From the NCBI GenBank assembly GCA_023428245.1, contig JAEYYX010000064.1:1-16316 (forward strand): a stretch of 16,316 bases of DNA, given 5' to 3'. The notes below the pieces were generated by a model. That model did not search any database. It had not been told where the DNA came from and saw only the letters and a list, made by a program, of their open reading frames with translations. The translations under genes and the position numbers were made by a program. Of this stretch, positions 1 to 6,701 are shown one piece after another. Position 1 is the first letter of the stretch. Every line of letters starts with the position of its first letter. This DNA comes from Pseudomonadota bacterium (lineage in GTDB: Bacteria > Myxococcota_A > Polyangia > Polyangiales > Polyangiaceae).

Positions 1-125
1 TCTGGCCCACCAAGGACAACGAGCGTGTGCCGTGCATCAACCTACCCGGTGCTACGCTGCCTCAGCCCGCAGCTCTTCCGTCATAGAATTCAACCCGCCC
101 CTGTCTCGAAATCGTTGACACGTAC
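1..125 (+). mobile_element. 3' end of a decayed IS element, copy A
   Basis: This stretch holds a short C-terminal coding tail followed by a conserved non-coding end. Bases 81-123 match 11352-11394 at 31 of 43 positions without gaps, including the TCATAG stop context and the shared block GTTGACACGT. Upstream, 35-51 resembles 11300-11316. A coding tail plus a conserved end fits the 3' terminus of an insertion sequence. I cannot name the IS family. The left part lies outside the window. Confidence 0.45.
3..86 (+). pseudogene. C-terminal tail of a probable transposase (partial)
   Basis: The frame is open from the window edge to a TAG at 84-86 and gives 27 residues, including the motif INLPG and ending in LPS. 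A similar tail (ICLPG, ending LHS) occurs before the TAG at 11355-11357, with a 6-bp in-frame length difference. The two tails therefore look like diverged copies of one protein C-terminus, probably a transposase because each is followed by the same conserved end. No catalytic motif is visible in so short a piece, so the product is inferred. Confidence 0.35.
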
Positions 126-264
126 CGGTTCAATGCGAGCTTTTCTGTGCGACAGGAGCAGTTTTGCCTGAAATTCTCCCATGATGGTGGCGTCCTCAAG
201 CTGACAAAGGTCGATCGAAACTTGTTTCCCCTTCGTGGAACGCATATCTGTTTTGACTTCGTTC

Positions 265-294
265 TTGCATGAACGTTGCTTAAACTCATATAGT
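265..294 (+). promoter_or_regulatory. Promoter of the STAS-wHTH gene, with imperfect palindrome
   Basis: TTGCAT at 265-270 and TATAGT at 289-294 with an 18-bp spacer resemble a sigma70 promoter. The expected start point is at about 301-302, the same place as the GTG start codon, so the transcript could be leaderless. An imperfect palindrome, GTTCTTGCATGAAC (261-274), overlaps the -35 box and could be an operator, perhaps for the winged-helix protein encoded just downstream. No expression evidence is available from sequence. Confidence 0.4.
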
Positions 295-301
295 TAACGA
301 G

Positions 302-862
302 GTGAAGCCCATACCAACCATTGATCTCTTCAAATACGCGGGCGGAAGGAAGTTGGTTCACGGGAATGAGCGAGGAAGACATGTCTTCGAAGAATTGCGC
401 AAGGTTGTCGCGACGACGCCTGTAGGTACCGTTCTGGAAATCTCACTTGCGGGGATTGAGGCGACCGACGTCTCGTTCGCCCGTGAAAGCGTGGTCTCTC
501 TCGCAAAGCTGCATCGATGCGAGCGAGGGTTCTTCCTGACAAACTTCGGCTCTCAGGATCTCATCGACAATTGGGACAGCGCCGCAAAAGCGAAAGATCA
601 GGCGATTGTGATTGAGCGCGGTCGTGGAAGGTACGACGTCCTTGGTCCTTCCCTCAGTAACGGGGCTCGTGAGCTCTTCGAGTTCGCAATCAAGGAGGGC
701 ACTGTGACAACTTCCATGGTTGTCGAGCAGTTCAATCTGTCCGCACCCAATGCCAGCGCCAGATTGAAGAAGCTCTACTCGATGGGCTTGCTGCTAGGCG
801 CGAAGGAGACCGCCGAAACCGGCGGCCTCGAATACGTCTACCGAGCGATCCGGCGTTTCTGA
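302..862 (+). CDS. STAS-like (DUF4325) domain protein with C-terminal winged helix
   Basis: The protein has 186 residues. Residues about 22-110 look like the STAS-like DUF4325 fold: an amphipathic start, a strand with VLEISLAGIEATDVSFA, then a helix and a further strand. Residues about 120-183 look like a winged helix (EFAIKEGTVTTSMVVEQFNL, then NASARLKKLYSMGLL and a wing). STAS-like domains usually mediate protein or nucleotide-dependent contacts, and a winged helix binds DNA, so a sensor-repressor is the most economical role. The start is GTG at 302; no good ribosome site precedes it and the -10 box is only 7 bp upstream, which suggests leaderless translation. It lies 109 bp before the ubiquitin-like genes on the same strand and may regulate them. 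An effector role is not excluded. Confidence 0.7.
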   Translation: MKPIPTIDLFKYAGGRKLVHGNERGRHVFEELRKVVATTPVGTVLEISLAGIEATDVSFARESVVSLAKLHRCERGFFLTNFGSQDLIDNWDSAAKAKDQAIVIERGRGRYDVLGPSLSNGARELFEFAIKEGTVTTSMVVEQFNLSAPNASARLKKLYSMGLLLGAKETAETGGLEYVYRAIRRF

Positions 863-871
863 ATAAACTGC

Positions 872-901
872 TTGACTTAAGCAGAGCGTTTGGGGGATAT
901 T
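872..901 (+). promoter_or_regulatory. Candidate promoter of the ubiquitin-like operon
   Basis: TTGACT (872-877) and GATATT (896-901), 18 bp apart, lie between the STAS-wHTH gene and the 57-residue gene. The -35 box sits inside an inverted repeat CTGCTT-GACTT-AAGCAG (869-885), a possible operator. TTAAGCA occurs here and, on the other strand, just upstream of the promoter's -10 box near 277-283, so one regulator could bind both sites. Confidence 0.4.
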
Positions 902-911
902 GAGCGCATCA

Positions 912-937
912 GGGTGCGCTTCCCTGTTGGTGCACCC
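912..937 (+). other. Leader hairpin
   Basis: GGGTGC (912-917) pairs with GCACCC (932-937) across a 14-base loop, in the leader between the candidate promoter and the ribosome site of the first ubiquitin-operon gene. It could act in transcript stability or attenuation, or be fortuitous. No U-rich tract follows. Confidence 0.25.
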
Positions 938-971
938 CCTGGTTAACCGAAATGCTTTAAGGAGAATCGAG

Positions 972-1145
972 ATGGCAACCAATCCCCCCAAAGGCGATGG
1001 GCACCGAAACGGCCAAGTGCGCGAGCGTTCCCAGACCCAGACGCCAGCAGGCAACTACGTCAAGCGGGACACGAGCACGGGCCGTTTTCTTGACGTCAAA
1101 ACCACTAACAAGACCCCTTTCAAGGGCGTTCGAAAGGAAAAATAG
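972..1145 (+). CDS. Small basic conserved protein (57 aa), first gene of the ubiquitin-like operon
   Basis: The ATG at 972 is preceded by a strong ribosome site (AAGGAG, 959-964). The 57-residue product is polar and basic, with the motifs NPPKGDGHRNG near the N-terminus, VKRDTSTGRFLDVK in the middle and FKGVRKEK at the end. It has no membrane segment or cysteine. I recognise the general pattern as a small conserved protein of unknown function but cannot assign an activity. It stops only 2 bp before the ubiquitin-like gene, so the two are probably co-translated. It could be a conjugation target, an adaptor or a nucleic-acid-binding accessory. Being lysine-rich, it is a plausible in-operon acceptor for the ubiquitin-like protein, which is pure inference. 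Confidence 0.75.
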   Translation: MATNPPKGDGHRNGQVRERSQTQTPAGNYVKRDTSTGRFLDVKTTNKTPFKGVRKEK

Positions 1146-1147
1146 AA

Positions 1148-1396
1148 ATGAACAACGGGCATCATCCCGACAATCGGCCAGAATTCTTCGTTGAGCGTGA
1201 CCCGTACCAGTGGGGCAAGCTGGTCATCACTGGCGCCGAGATCCGGAAGCTTGCAGGTCTCGGGGACGACATCCAGATCTTCCAAAAGATTCCGGGCCGT
1301 CCTGATCGCGAGATCAAGGACGACACCAGAGTTGACCTTCGTCCAACCGGACCGGAGCGGTTTTCAACGCAAGCCGTGGGTTCGCAGGCAGGGTAG
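1148..1396 (+). CDS. Ubiquitin-like modifier, single Multi_ubiq-type beta-grasp domain
   Basis: The 82-residue protein resembles one repeat of the Multi_ubiq family: FFVERDPYQWGKLVITGAEI, then a helix (RKLAGLGDDIQIFQKI), then DREIKDDTRVDLRPTGPERF, the usual end of the beta-grasp. It has one copy, where some relatives carry two or more. The C-terminal tail after RF is STQAVGSQAG, ending in glycine. In ubiquitin systems the modifier's C-terminus is adenylated by E1 and joined to a target. Whether this tail is used as encoded or trimmed first cannot be seen. The next genes encode E2-like and E1-like partners in the same operon, only 5 bp downstream for the E2, which strongly supports the assignment. 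Confidence 0.8.
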   Translation: MNNGHHPDNRPEFFVERDPYQWGKLVITGAEIRKLAGLGDDIQIFQKIPGRPDREIKDDTRVDLRPTGPERFSTQAVGSQAG

Positions 1397-1401
1397 CTGC
1401 G

Positions 1402-1803
1402 ATGCCCCTCCTATTGGACAGTGACTACGTAGAGCTCGAGGAGCGCGGGATCTCGTTTGTTGAGGACGAGCCCCGCCGTCTCCTCATCTTGAAGGATTTT
1501 GAGCTGCCGCAATCGGTATATCGGCAAGAGAGGTGCGACGTGCTCATCGTTGTTCCTGCCAACTACAACCAGACGGGCAACGACATGCTCTGGACGTTTC
1601 CAATGCTTGAGATGGCAAGTGGAGCTCCGATTCCGGCAACCTGCGGACCGGAATCCGATAGTCGAGCCTTCGACAACAAGGTCTTTTGTCGTTGGTCGCG
1701 ACACTGGCATAGCGGCGCGGGCGTTTGGAAGCCGGGGGTCGACAACGTGACGACGATCCTGAACCGAATCACTTGGGCCTTCAACCACCCGAGCGCCCAG
1801 TGA
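1402..1803 (+). CDS. E2-like ubiquitin-conjugating protein (Prok-E2_E type)
   Basis: The 133-residue protein matches prokaryotic E2 family E by its ending: FCRWSRHW (95-102) followed by VWKPGVDNVTTILNRITWAF (108-127). The middle carries VPANYNQTGNDMLWTFPML, equivalent to the E2 'PxYP' strand region. It should receive or help transfer the modifier activated by the E1 encoded next. The active residue is uncertain: the available cysteines are C45, C81 and C96, with C96 beside the family's conserved RWSRH core. It starts 5 bp after the ubiquitin-like gene, and its TGA overlaps the GTG start of the E1 gene (GTGA), which indicates translational coupling. Confidence 0.8.
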   Translation: MPLLLDSDYVELEERGISFVEDEPRRLLILKDFELPQSVYRQERCDVLIVVPANYNQTGNDMLWTFPMLEMASGAPIPATCGPESDSRAFDNKVFCRWSRHWHSGAGVWKPGVDNVTTILNRITWAFNHPSAQ

Positions 1804-3245
1804 CCCCGGCTCGCATCACGCTCCGCGGCTCCCAGCATCGCGAACTGGTCGACTACCTCGAAGGGCATCCGCTGGGCCACGAGCGCGCAGCCATCGTTCT
1901 CTTCAAGCGCCTCCAGGTCCCCGTTGAAGGACTCGCTGAGTCGGATCGGTTCATTGCGCTGGAAGTTATTCCCTTCAACGACGCATGGGTGACCAGTTCG
2001 TCCCCAGGGACAGTCGCATTTCGGCTCCAACCGCTGAGAGCCTTCTTTCAAAGGTGTGAAGAAGAGGGCCTAGTCTTCGGCTTTGCGCATATCCATCCGT
2101 CGGGTCCACGCGCGTTCTCTCAGCAGGACGAGGAGAACGAATTGACGCTGCTTTCGGCCCTCGCGAACCGGAACGGCGACCAGGTGTCCTTTGTTGCGAT
2201 GCTTTGGGACAACCATCAATGGACAGCCCGCGTTCGAAGCGCAAAGAGTCCGCGAACCGCCGTACCGGTCAGACATGTGGCCGTGCTCGGAGATCGAATC
2301 AAGTTGTCCCTGGAGGACACGTCTGGCGCCGACGACGTAATCCAAGCTCGGCAAATCGCCGCTTTTGGAAAGCCGTTTGCCAATATGCTGAGCTCGCTCA
2401 GGGTAGGCGTAGTTGGCTGTGGCGGCACGGGTAGTCCCACAGCAACGCTACTGGCGCGATCAGGCGTCGGGGAGCTTGTCCTAGTCGACGACGATCCGCT
2501 TGAACGCTCGAACTTGAACCGAGTACGAGGCTTGGGGGCAAGCGACGTGGGGAAGCCGAAGGCACAGCAACTCCAGGGGTTCATCGCCGGCATTGGACTT
2601 CCGGTGCAGACCGCGTCGTTCAAGGTAAAGGCGGACGAGAACCCGGCGGCGGTAGATGCGCTCGCTAGTTGCGATGTGGTCTTCGGTTGTACGGACGAGT
2701 TCATAGCTCGTGAATTGCTGAACACGTGCGCGTACGCATTCGCTCAGGCATATGTTGATATGGGCCTCGGAGGCCGGGTTACGGAGGGAGCCGACGGTAC
2801 GCCTACCCTGAGGTATCATCGCGCGCGCATCAGTACGATTTTGCCGGAATGGGGGGAGTGCTTGTTTTGCCAGGGCGTCATCCGTGACGAGTGGATTCGT
2901 GCGCAATACGCACGTCGAGAGAACCCGCACCTGACCGAAGCAGAGATGAAAGAGCGCTATCTGCAAGATGGAGCTACGGAGGCGCCGGGGATTGGGCCCT
3001 TCACGAGCGCAGCTGCCGACTTCGCCGTTGCCACGCTTTTCGACCTTCTCAAGCCGTTTCGGCGCTTTCCGGGCGAGATCCGCCGGGACATGTTCTCGAT
3101 CGACTTCGTTACCATGGAGTTCTCGAGCGTGGAGGAGACGGGGAATTTCGATTGTGAATACTGTGGGAAGCGCTCGTTCGTTGGTTTGAAAGAAACAAGC
3201 CGACTCAATCGCCCGTTCCTGGGCAAGCGAGACGTCCATGTGTAG
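1800..3245 (+). CDS. JAB/JAMM deubiquitinase-like domain fused to ThiF-type E1
   Basis: The 481-residue protein has two halves. Residues about 10-150 are a JAB/MPN metalloprotease with an intact JAMM signature: H97-x-H99 then S107 and D110 (HIHPSGPRAFSQQD), with E28 as the likely upstream glutamate. Residues about 195-420 are a ThiF/MoeB-type adenylation domain with VGVVGCGGTG (202-211), acidic VDDD (229-232) and NLNR (238-241). Two CxxC pairs, C354/C357 and C452/C455, probably hold zinc. The expected roles are ATP-dependent activation of the modifier and its removal or maturation by the JAMM site. I chose the GTG at 1800 because it overlaps the E2 stop and gives a normal N-terminus; upstream in-frame codons lie within the E2 gene. 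Which residue carries the modifier cannot be settled from sequence alone. Confidence 0.85.
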   Translation: MTPARITLRGSQHRELVDYLEGHPLGHERAAIVLFKRLQVPVEGLAESDRFIALEVIPFNDAWVTSSSPGTVAFRLQPLRAFFQRCEEEGLVFGFAHIHPSGPRAFSQQDEENELTLLSALANRNGDQVSFVAMLWDNHQWTARVRSAKSPRTAVPVRHVAVLGDRIKLSLEDTSGADDVIQARQIAAFGKPFANMLSSLRVGVVGCGGTGSPTATLLARSGVGELVLVDDDPLERSNLNRVRGLGASDVGKPKAQQLQGFIAGIGLPVQTASFKVKADENPAAVDALASCDVVFGCTDEFIARELLNTCAYAFAQAYVDMGLGGRVTEGADGTPTLRYHRARISTILPEWGECLFCQGVIRDEWIRAQYARRENPHLTEAEMKERYLQDGATEAPGIGPFTSAAADFAVATLFDLLKPFRRFPGEIRRDMFSIDFVTMEFSSVEETGNFDCEYCGKRSFVGLKETSRLNRPFLGKRDVHV

Positions 3246-3669
3246 GGATCTTTTTCGCAGCTTCCTGAGATGGCTCCGGCCACGAGTAGGGTTGGACTCT
3301 GGTTACGAATCGCCCGCCTCACGCACGTGCTCAGAGAGCCCGTTGGCTTACCCGGTTGTCCGGCAGTGCGAGAGCGCACCACGGAACTCAGAAGTTGGAG
3401 CCAGCGAATTCTTTCTTGTCACACGTGCGCTTGATCCGCGGTGGGTGCTATTTAGATGCCCGTGCGGTTGCGAAGATGTGGTCACTTTGTCTTTGCAGAC
3501 AATTCATGACCCGCATTGGACCCTGACCATCTCGAGTCGCGGGCGCCCGTCACTCCGTCCATCGGTCTGGCGTGATCGCGGCTGCTTCAGCCATTTTTGG
3601 ATAAGACAGGGCAGAGTGCACTGGTCCCGGGGAACAGGCAGTCCACCGCACGAGGAGTTGGAGAATTGA
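3238..3669 (+). CDS. DUF6527 family protein, last gene of the ubiquitin-like operon
   Basis: The 143-residue protein ends in the DUF6527 pattern: FRCPCGCEDVVTLSL, then HWTLTISSRGRPSLRPSVW, then GCFSHFWIRQGRVHW. DUF6527 genes are habitual companions of bacterial ubiquitin-like operons and are thought to be peptidases acting on the modifier, which would make this a processing or deconjugating enzyme. The CPCGC cluster and the histidines (HW, SHF) are the obvious metal or catalytic candidates. The N-terminal 65 residues are poorly conserved in appearance. Its ATG lies inside the E1 gene, 8 bp before the end of its TAG, so the two are coupled. Family membership is quite sure; the activity is from general knowledge and not visible here. 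Confidence 0.75.
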   Translation: MCRDLFRSFLRWLRPRVGLDSGYESPASRTCSESPLAYPVVRQCESAPRNSEVGASEFFLVTRALDPRWVLFRCPCGCEDVVTLSLQTIHDPHWTLTISSRGRPSLRPSVWRDRGCFSHFWIRQGRVHWSRGTGSPPHEELEN

Positions 3670-3800
3670 GAGATCGGTCCTCGGTCCCCCTGGTTCGTCG
3701 GCTTGCGTAGGGCCACGCATCCGCGATACTGACGCTGCCTGGTTGATCCTTCTCGCTCCCGCGACCGGCGCCCGATACGCGCCTCAAGGAGAAACCAGCA
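3670..3800 (+). other. Gap between ubiquitin operon and 283-aa gene
   Basis: These 131 bases hold no convincing gene or strong terminator. A ribosome site (AAGGAG, 3786-3791) serves the next gene. Because no terminator is evident, read-through from the ubiquitin operon into the following gene is possible. Confidence 0.4.
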
Positions 3801-4652
3801 ATGAAATACATCATCGGACTTTTTGGTGAGCTCGATCTCGAGCTTCAACTCGGACAGGGTAGAGATAGGATCTGGCGGCTGACGGGAGCGTTTCCAACAT
3901 TCCCGAATCGTCGAGGGAAGCCGCATGTCAGCCTTTTCTTCGAGCCCAATGCAGTTCCCCACTTTACGGCGTTTAGGAATCATCCCCGCCAATTTCGGCG
4001 ATGGCTGACCAGCGCGACGAACGAGACGCTTGGGCGCCTACTGGTGAAGGCAACCGACGATGCCGCGGGACGCTTGATGAGCGAACTTCGGCCCGTGACG
4101 CTCGATAGACTAGAGAGCGACGGCTGGCTCGTGCATGCGGCCAATCCAGCTGCATTGAGTCGCTGGATGACGACGTTCTTGCCAATACGTCGACGCGTTG
4201 ACATTGGCGAAGACCAAGTCCTGGCGTTGTTCTCTCACGTGCTGAGGACATGGGCTCGTCCGAACGCGATTCCTCCGTTGAAGGAGCCTGGCAAGGCACT
4301 CGCGATCCGGCTCGTGGGAGACGATCTCGAGGTTAGCCCGTTGTTCCATTTCAACCGAGGGATAGTGGCTGGCGAGAGTATTCAATCAGCAGGTTGGTAT
4401 TGGAACCCGAATCAAGACCGCATTCCCATCCCAATTCAACTGCCTCCCGAACTGAATGTGTCGGCGATTAGGGAAAGGCTCTTGGCTTGCCTCGAGCGCT
4501 ATCCAAAACGTGGGGGCATAGCGAACTATGAAGTTCCGCTAGGCTCGTGGGCAAATGCTGCCGGCTTCGTACTGGGCTTCTATGCGTCCGATATCTTGGA
4601 GGCAGTCTTACGCATCGCAATTGCTAGGCAAATACGCGAGATGGCTTCGTGA
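3801..4652 (+). CDS. Protein of unknown function (283 aa) downstream of the ubiquitin-like operon
   Basis: I do not recognise this family. It starts at ATG 3801 with a good ribosome site. It has no signal peptide, no membrane span, no CxxC pair and no obvious P-loop. It opens with a hydrophobic strand-like piece (MKYIIGLFGELDLELQLG), contains several W/R-rich helices (FRRWLTS, SRWMTTFLPIRRRVD), a region SAGWYWNPNQDRIPIPIQLP, and an alanine-rich C-terminal helix. It is soluble and monocistronic or last in the operon. Position, strand and coding quality like its neighbours suggest it is carried with the ubiquitin-like system, possibly as target, effector or immunity factor, but no function can be assigned. 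Confidence 0.7.
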   Translation: MKYIIGLFGELDLELQLGQGRDRIWRLTGAFPTFPNRRGKPHVSLFFEPNAVPHFTAFRNHPRQFRRWLTSATNETLGRLLVKATDDAAGRLMSELRPVTLDRLESDGWLVHAANPAALSRWMTTFLPIRRRVDIGEDQVLALFSHVLRTWARPNAIPPLKEPGKALAIRLVGDDLEVSPLFHFNRGIVAGESIQSAGWYWNPNQDRIPIPIQLPPELNVSAIRERLLACLERYPKRGGIANYEVPLGSWANAAGFVLGFYASDILEAVLRIAIARQIREMAS

Positions 4653-4789
4653 GCGTCTAACGACATCGTGGAGCCGCGAGGCCGGCCACGCACGGCCAGG
4701 GCTGCTCCCCGGATATCAGTAAGCAGTTCCGGTCAAGGGTCAGCAAGGGTCGGATACCGAAACTGATCCGAGGCCATACGTCCGGCAGA
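4653..4789. other. Short gap between convergent genes
   Basis: A weak inverted repeat (GGCCG near 4681 and CGGCC near 4694) lies between the two convergent genes. There is no poly-T tract and no coding potential. No S8 peptidase or its fragment is seen after the ATPase gene in this gap. Confidence 0.4.
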
Positions 4790-5767
4790 TTAACGAACCT
4801 TCGTTCCGATGTCTTTCCTCGCCATCAGCTCGTTCACGAGGATCTCACTCCGGACCATCGATTCTTCCGCCAAAATCGCGTCTTTAGTGGCTTCTTCGGC
4901 GGCCCGGACGATCTCTGCGTGGCTCAAGCCCTTCGCGGCGTCGCTGACCGCCGTCCAATCGATGGCGGGTGTTGCGAAGGGACCGAGCCGGTTCAGGACC
5001 AGGTCCCGCACCATGGGCTCGCTGGGCAGCGAATAGGTCAGGACGACGTCGAATCGGCGGAAGAGGGCCTGGTCGAGGAGGTCGACCAGGTTCGTGGCGG
5101 CCACGACGATGCTGTTCGAGTTCACGGTCTCGAGGAACTGCAAGAACGAATTCAAGACTCGTCGGATCTCGCCTACGTCATTCTGCGCTGAGCGAACGGC
5201 ACCGATCGCGTCAAACTCGTCGAAGAGATAGACCCCCGGAGTTCGCTCGATCGCTTCGAACACTTGATGAAGCTGGGCCGCAGTTTCGCCCATGTATCGG
5301 GTGATCAGGGAATGGAGCTGAACGACCATGAGCGGGAGATGGCATTCTCCGGCCAGCGCGGCCGCGGACATCGTCTTTCCGCATCCGGGCGGTCCCACGA
5401 GCAGCAACCGTTGTTTCGGCCGGAGGCCATGAGCCCGAAGAAGCTCGCGCTGACGATATTCGACCACGACGCGCTCGAGTCGTTTTCGAAGGTCGGAACT
5501 CAGGACCATCTCGGAGAGGCGAGTCTCCGGGTAACTCGCGCTCAGCAGGCCACTCAGATTCTTCGGAGGTCGCGCCATCGGCACGGCGGGACCACCGCTA
5601 TTCTGGCGCGGAAGTCTCTCGACCAAGGCCTGGAGCTCCGCGGCCAGCTTCGTCTTCCCCTGACTGGCTGAGCGAGCAGCGATCTGGAGCGCGATCGTAC
5701 GAAAGCGCTCACTATCGCCCGCTTGGAACGACTCGAGGAGCGCTTTCAGTTGTTCGGCGGTGGCCAT
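4790..5767 (-). CDS. AAA+ ATPase, probably once paired with a peptidase
   Basis: The 325-residue protein is a classical AAA+ ATPase: Walker A GPPGCGKT (125-132), pore-like region RYMGET (157-162), Walker B LFDEFD (181-186), sensor 1 AATN (223-226), arginine finger FRRFD (236-240) and sensor 2 region LSHAE (281-285). Residues 1-60 are helical and probably a partner-binding domain. Small ATPases of this shape commonly stand directly before an S8 (subtilisin-like) serine peptidase in predicted defence or toxin pairs. Here the position downstream is empty and a convergent gene begins, so the partner has been lost or sits elsewhere. All ATPase motifs are intact. Confidence 0.8.
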   Translation of the reverse strand: MATAEQLKALLESFQAGDSERFRTIALQIAARSASQGKTKLAAELQALVERLPRQNSGGPAVPMARPPKNLSGLLSASYPETRLSEMVLSSDLRKRLERVVVEYRQRELLRAHGLRPKQRLLLVGPPGCGKTMSAAALAGECHLPLMVVQLHSLITRYMGETAAQLHQVFEAIERTPGVYLFDEFDAIGAVRSAQNDVGEIRRVLNSFLQFLETVNSNSIVVAATNLVDLLDQALFRRFDVVLTYSLPSEPMVRDLVLNRLGPFATPAIDWTAVSDAAKGLSHAEIVRAAEEATKDAILAEESMVRSEILVNELMARKDIGTKVR

Positions 5768-5809
5768 GATTCGGGTCTCGACGAAAGGACGATCAGGGAG
5801 AACGAGACC

Positions 5810-5818
5810 TGTGGATAA
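5810..5818 (-). promoter_or_regulatory. Perfect DnaA box, upstream of the ATPase gene
   Basis: TTATCCACA occurs on the minus strand, 43 bp before the ATPase start codon. A nearby palindrome, ATCCTCGGAGGAT (5838-5850), lies further upstream. A lone DnaA box is not an origin; it may be a regulatory site or chance. Confidence 0.25.
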
Positions 5819-5942
5819 CTCTGGTCTCGCGGCTCAGATCCTCGGAGGATGATCTCGCGGGGCTTTTCTTGCAAGGCTATTCGGCGGGCCACGGAGGCCA
5901 GCGCCGAGGGAACGTGATGTTTGACGGTGGGCGTGCAGTCCC

Positions 5943-6701
5943 TCACTCAGCCGCCACCGACCCGTTCGCGACCAACGGCAGATACTCGTCGCTACTGAAT
6001 AGCGAGATTTCCGGGGGAAATTCGACGCGACAAAGAAGCCGATGGTGCACGTTGGCTGGATGAGGATTGATCTTGGCGACCGTTACCGCGAGGGCCTGCG
6101 CGATCTCCGAGCTCTGCCCGGCGAGTTCGCGCGCTAAGTAGGCCGGCAAGTATCCAACGAACTCTTGCTGAATCGTTCGAAGCACGAGCGCCTCAGCTCC
6201 CTGCTCCTTCTGGAAGTCCGTCATGACCAGGAGTCGGTCACCAACGGCTAGCTTGCTCACCGCGTCTTCCGCGTGGGGGACGTGGCGCACGCCGCGAACG
6301 AGGATATCCGTCTCCCAGCGACCGTCGGGAAGCCTCGCGGGCGGGGCAAACACTTCGAGTTCGTCCGTCTTCGTCCGCCCGCCGCTCCGCGCCATCTGAG
6401 GCAAGGGTCCCGCGTCCGTAGCGAGCCCAAGCTCCGCAACGAAAGCCGGATAATCCCGACGAGAGGAACGCATCACGCGGTTATGAAAGAGCGGCGGAAG
6501 GTCGGCGCTCCGGTACGTCGCGTTGAGGTCGGGGAACGAAACCAAGGCTTCGAACCCGAGCTCCTGGGCGCGTCGAACGGCTCGAATGTACGCAAACTCG
6601 TAATCGTTGCGCGCATGCTTCACGAGCCGCCCTACAGGCAAAATCGCCCGAGTCGCTGGGCATTGCCAGGCGAGGTAGACGAGGTGCGCTTGCGGGTTCA
6701 T
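5943..6701 (-). CDS. HIRAN domain protein with HipA N-terminal-like part
   Basis: The 252-residue protein has two parts. Residues 1-100 resemble the small N-terminal subdomain of HipA-like toxins (VYLAWQCPATRAILPVGRLV, then YIRAVRRAQELGFEALVSFP). Residues about 113-228 resemble a HIRAN domain (ILVRGVRHV, then VGDRLLVM, then FVGYLPAYLARELA), a nucleic-acid-binding fold. Together with the kinase gene just upstream it reconstructs a split HipA-type module in which one polypeptide supplies the regulatory/N-terminal part and the other the kinase. Its ATG overlaps the stop of the kinase gene (ATGA), so the two were translationally coupled. This half is intact, though its partner is broken. Confidence 0.65.
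   Translation of the reverse strand: MNPQAHLVYLAWQCPATRAILPVGRLVKHARNDYEFAYIRAVRRAQELGFEALVSFPDLNATYRSADLPPLFHNRVMRSSRRDYPAFVAELGLATDAGPLPQMARSGGRTKTDELEVFAPPARLPDGRWETDILVRGVRHVPHAEDAVSKLAVGDRLLVMTDFQKEQGAEALVLRTIQQEFVGYLPAYLARELAGQSSEIAQALAVTVAKINPHPANVHHRLLCRVEFPPEISLFSSDEYLPLVANGSVAAE

Noticed and set aside
62..382. Open frame of 106 codons on the minus strand across the left IS remnant and the STAS promoter
   Set aside because: It overlaps the promoter and start of a convincing gene, has no recognisable motif and poor codon bias.
2481..3239. Long antisense frame inside the E1 gene
   Set aside because: It is a by-product of GC-rich codon structure; the E1 frame carries all motifs.
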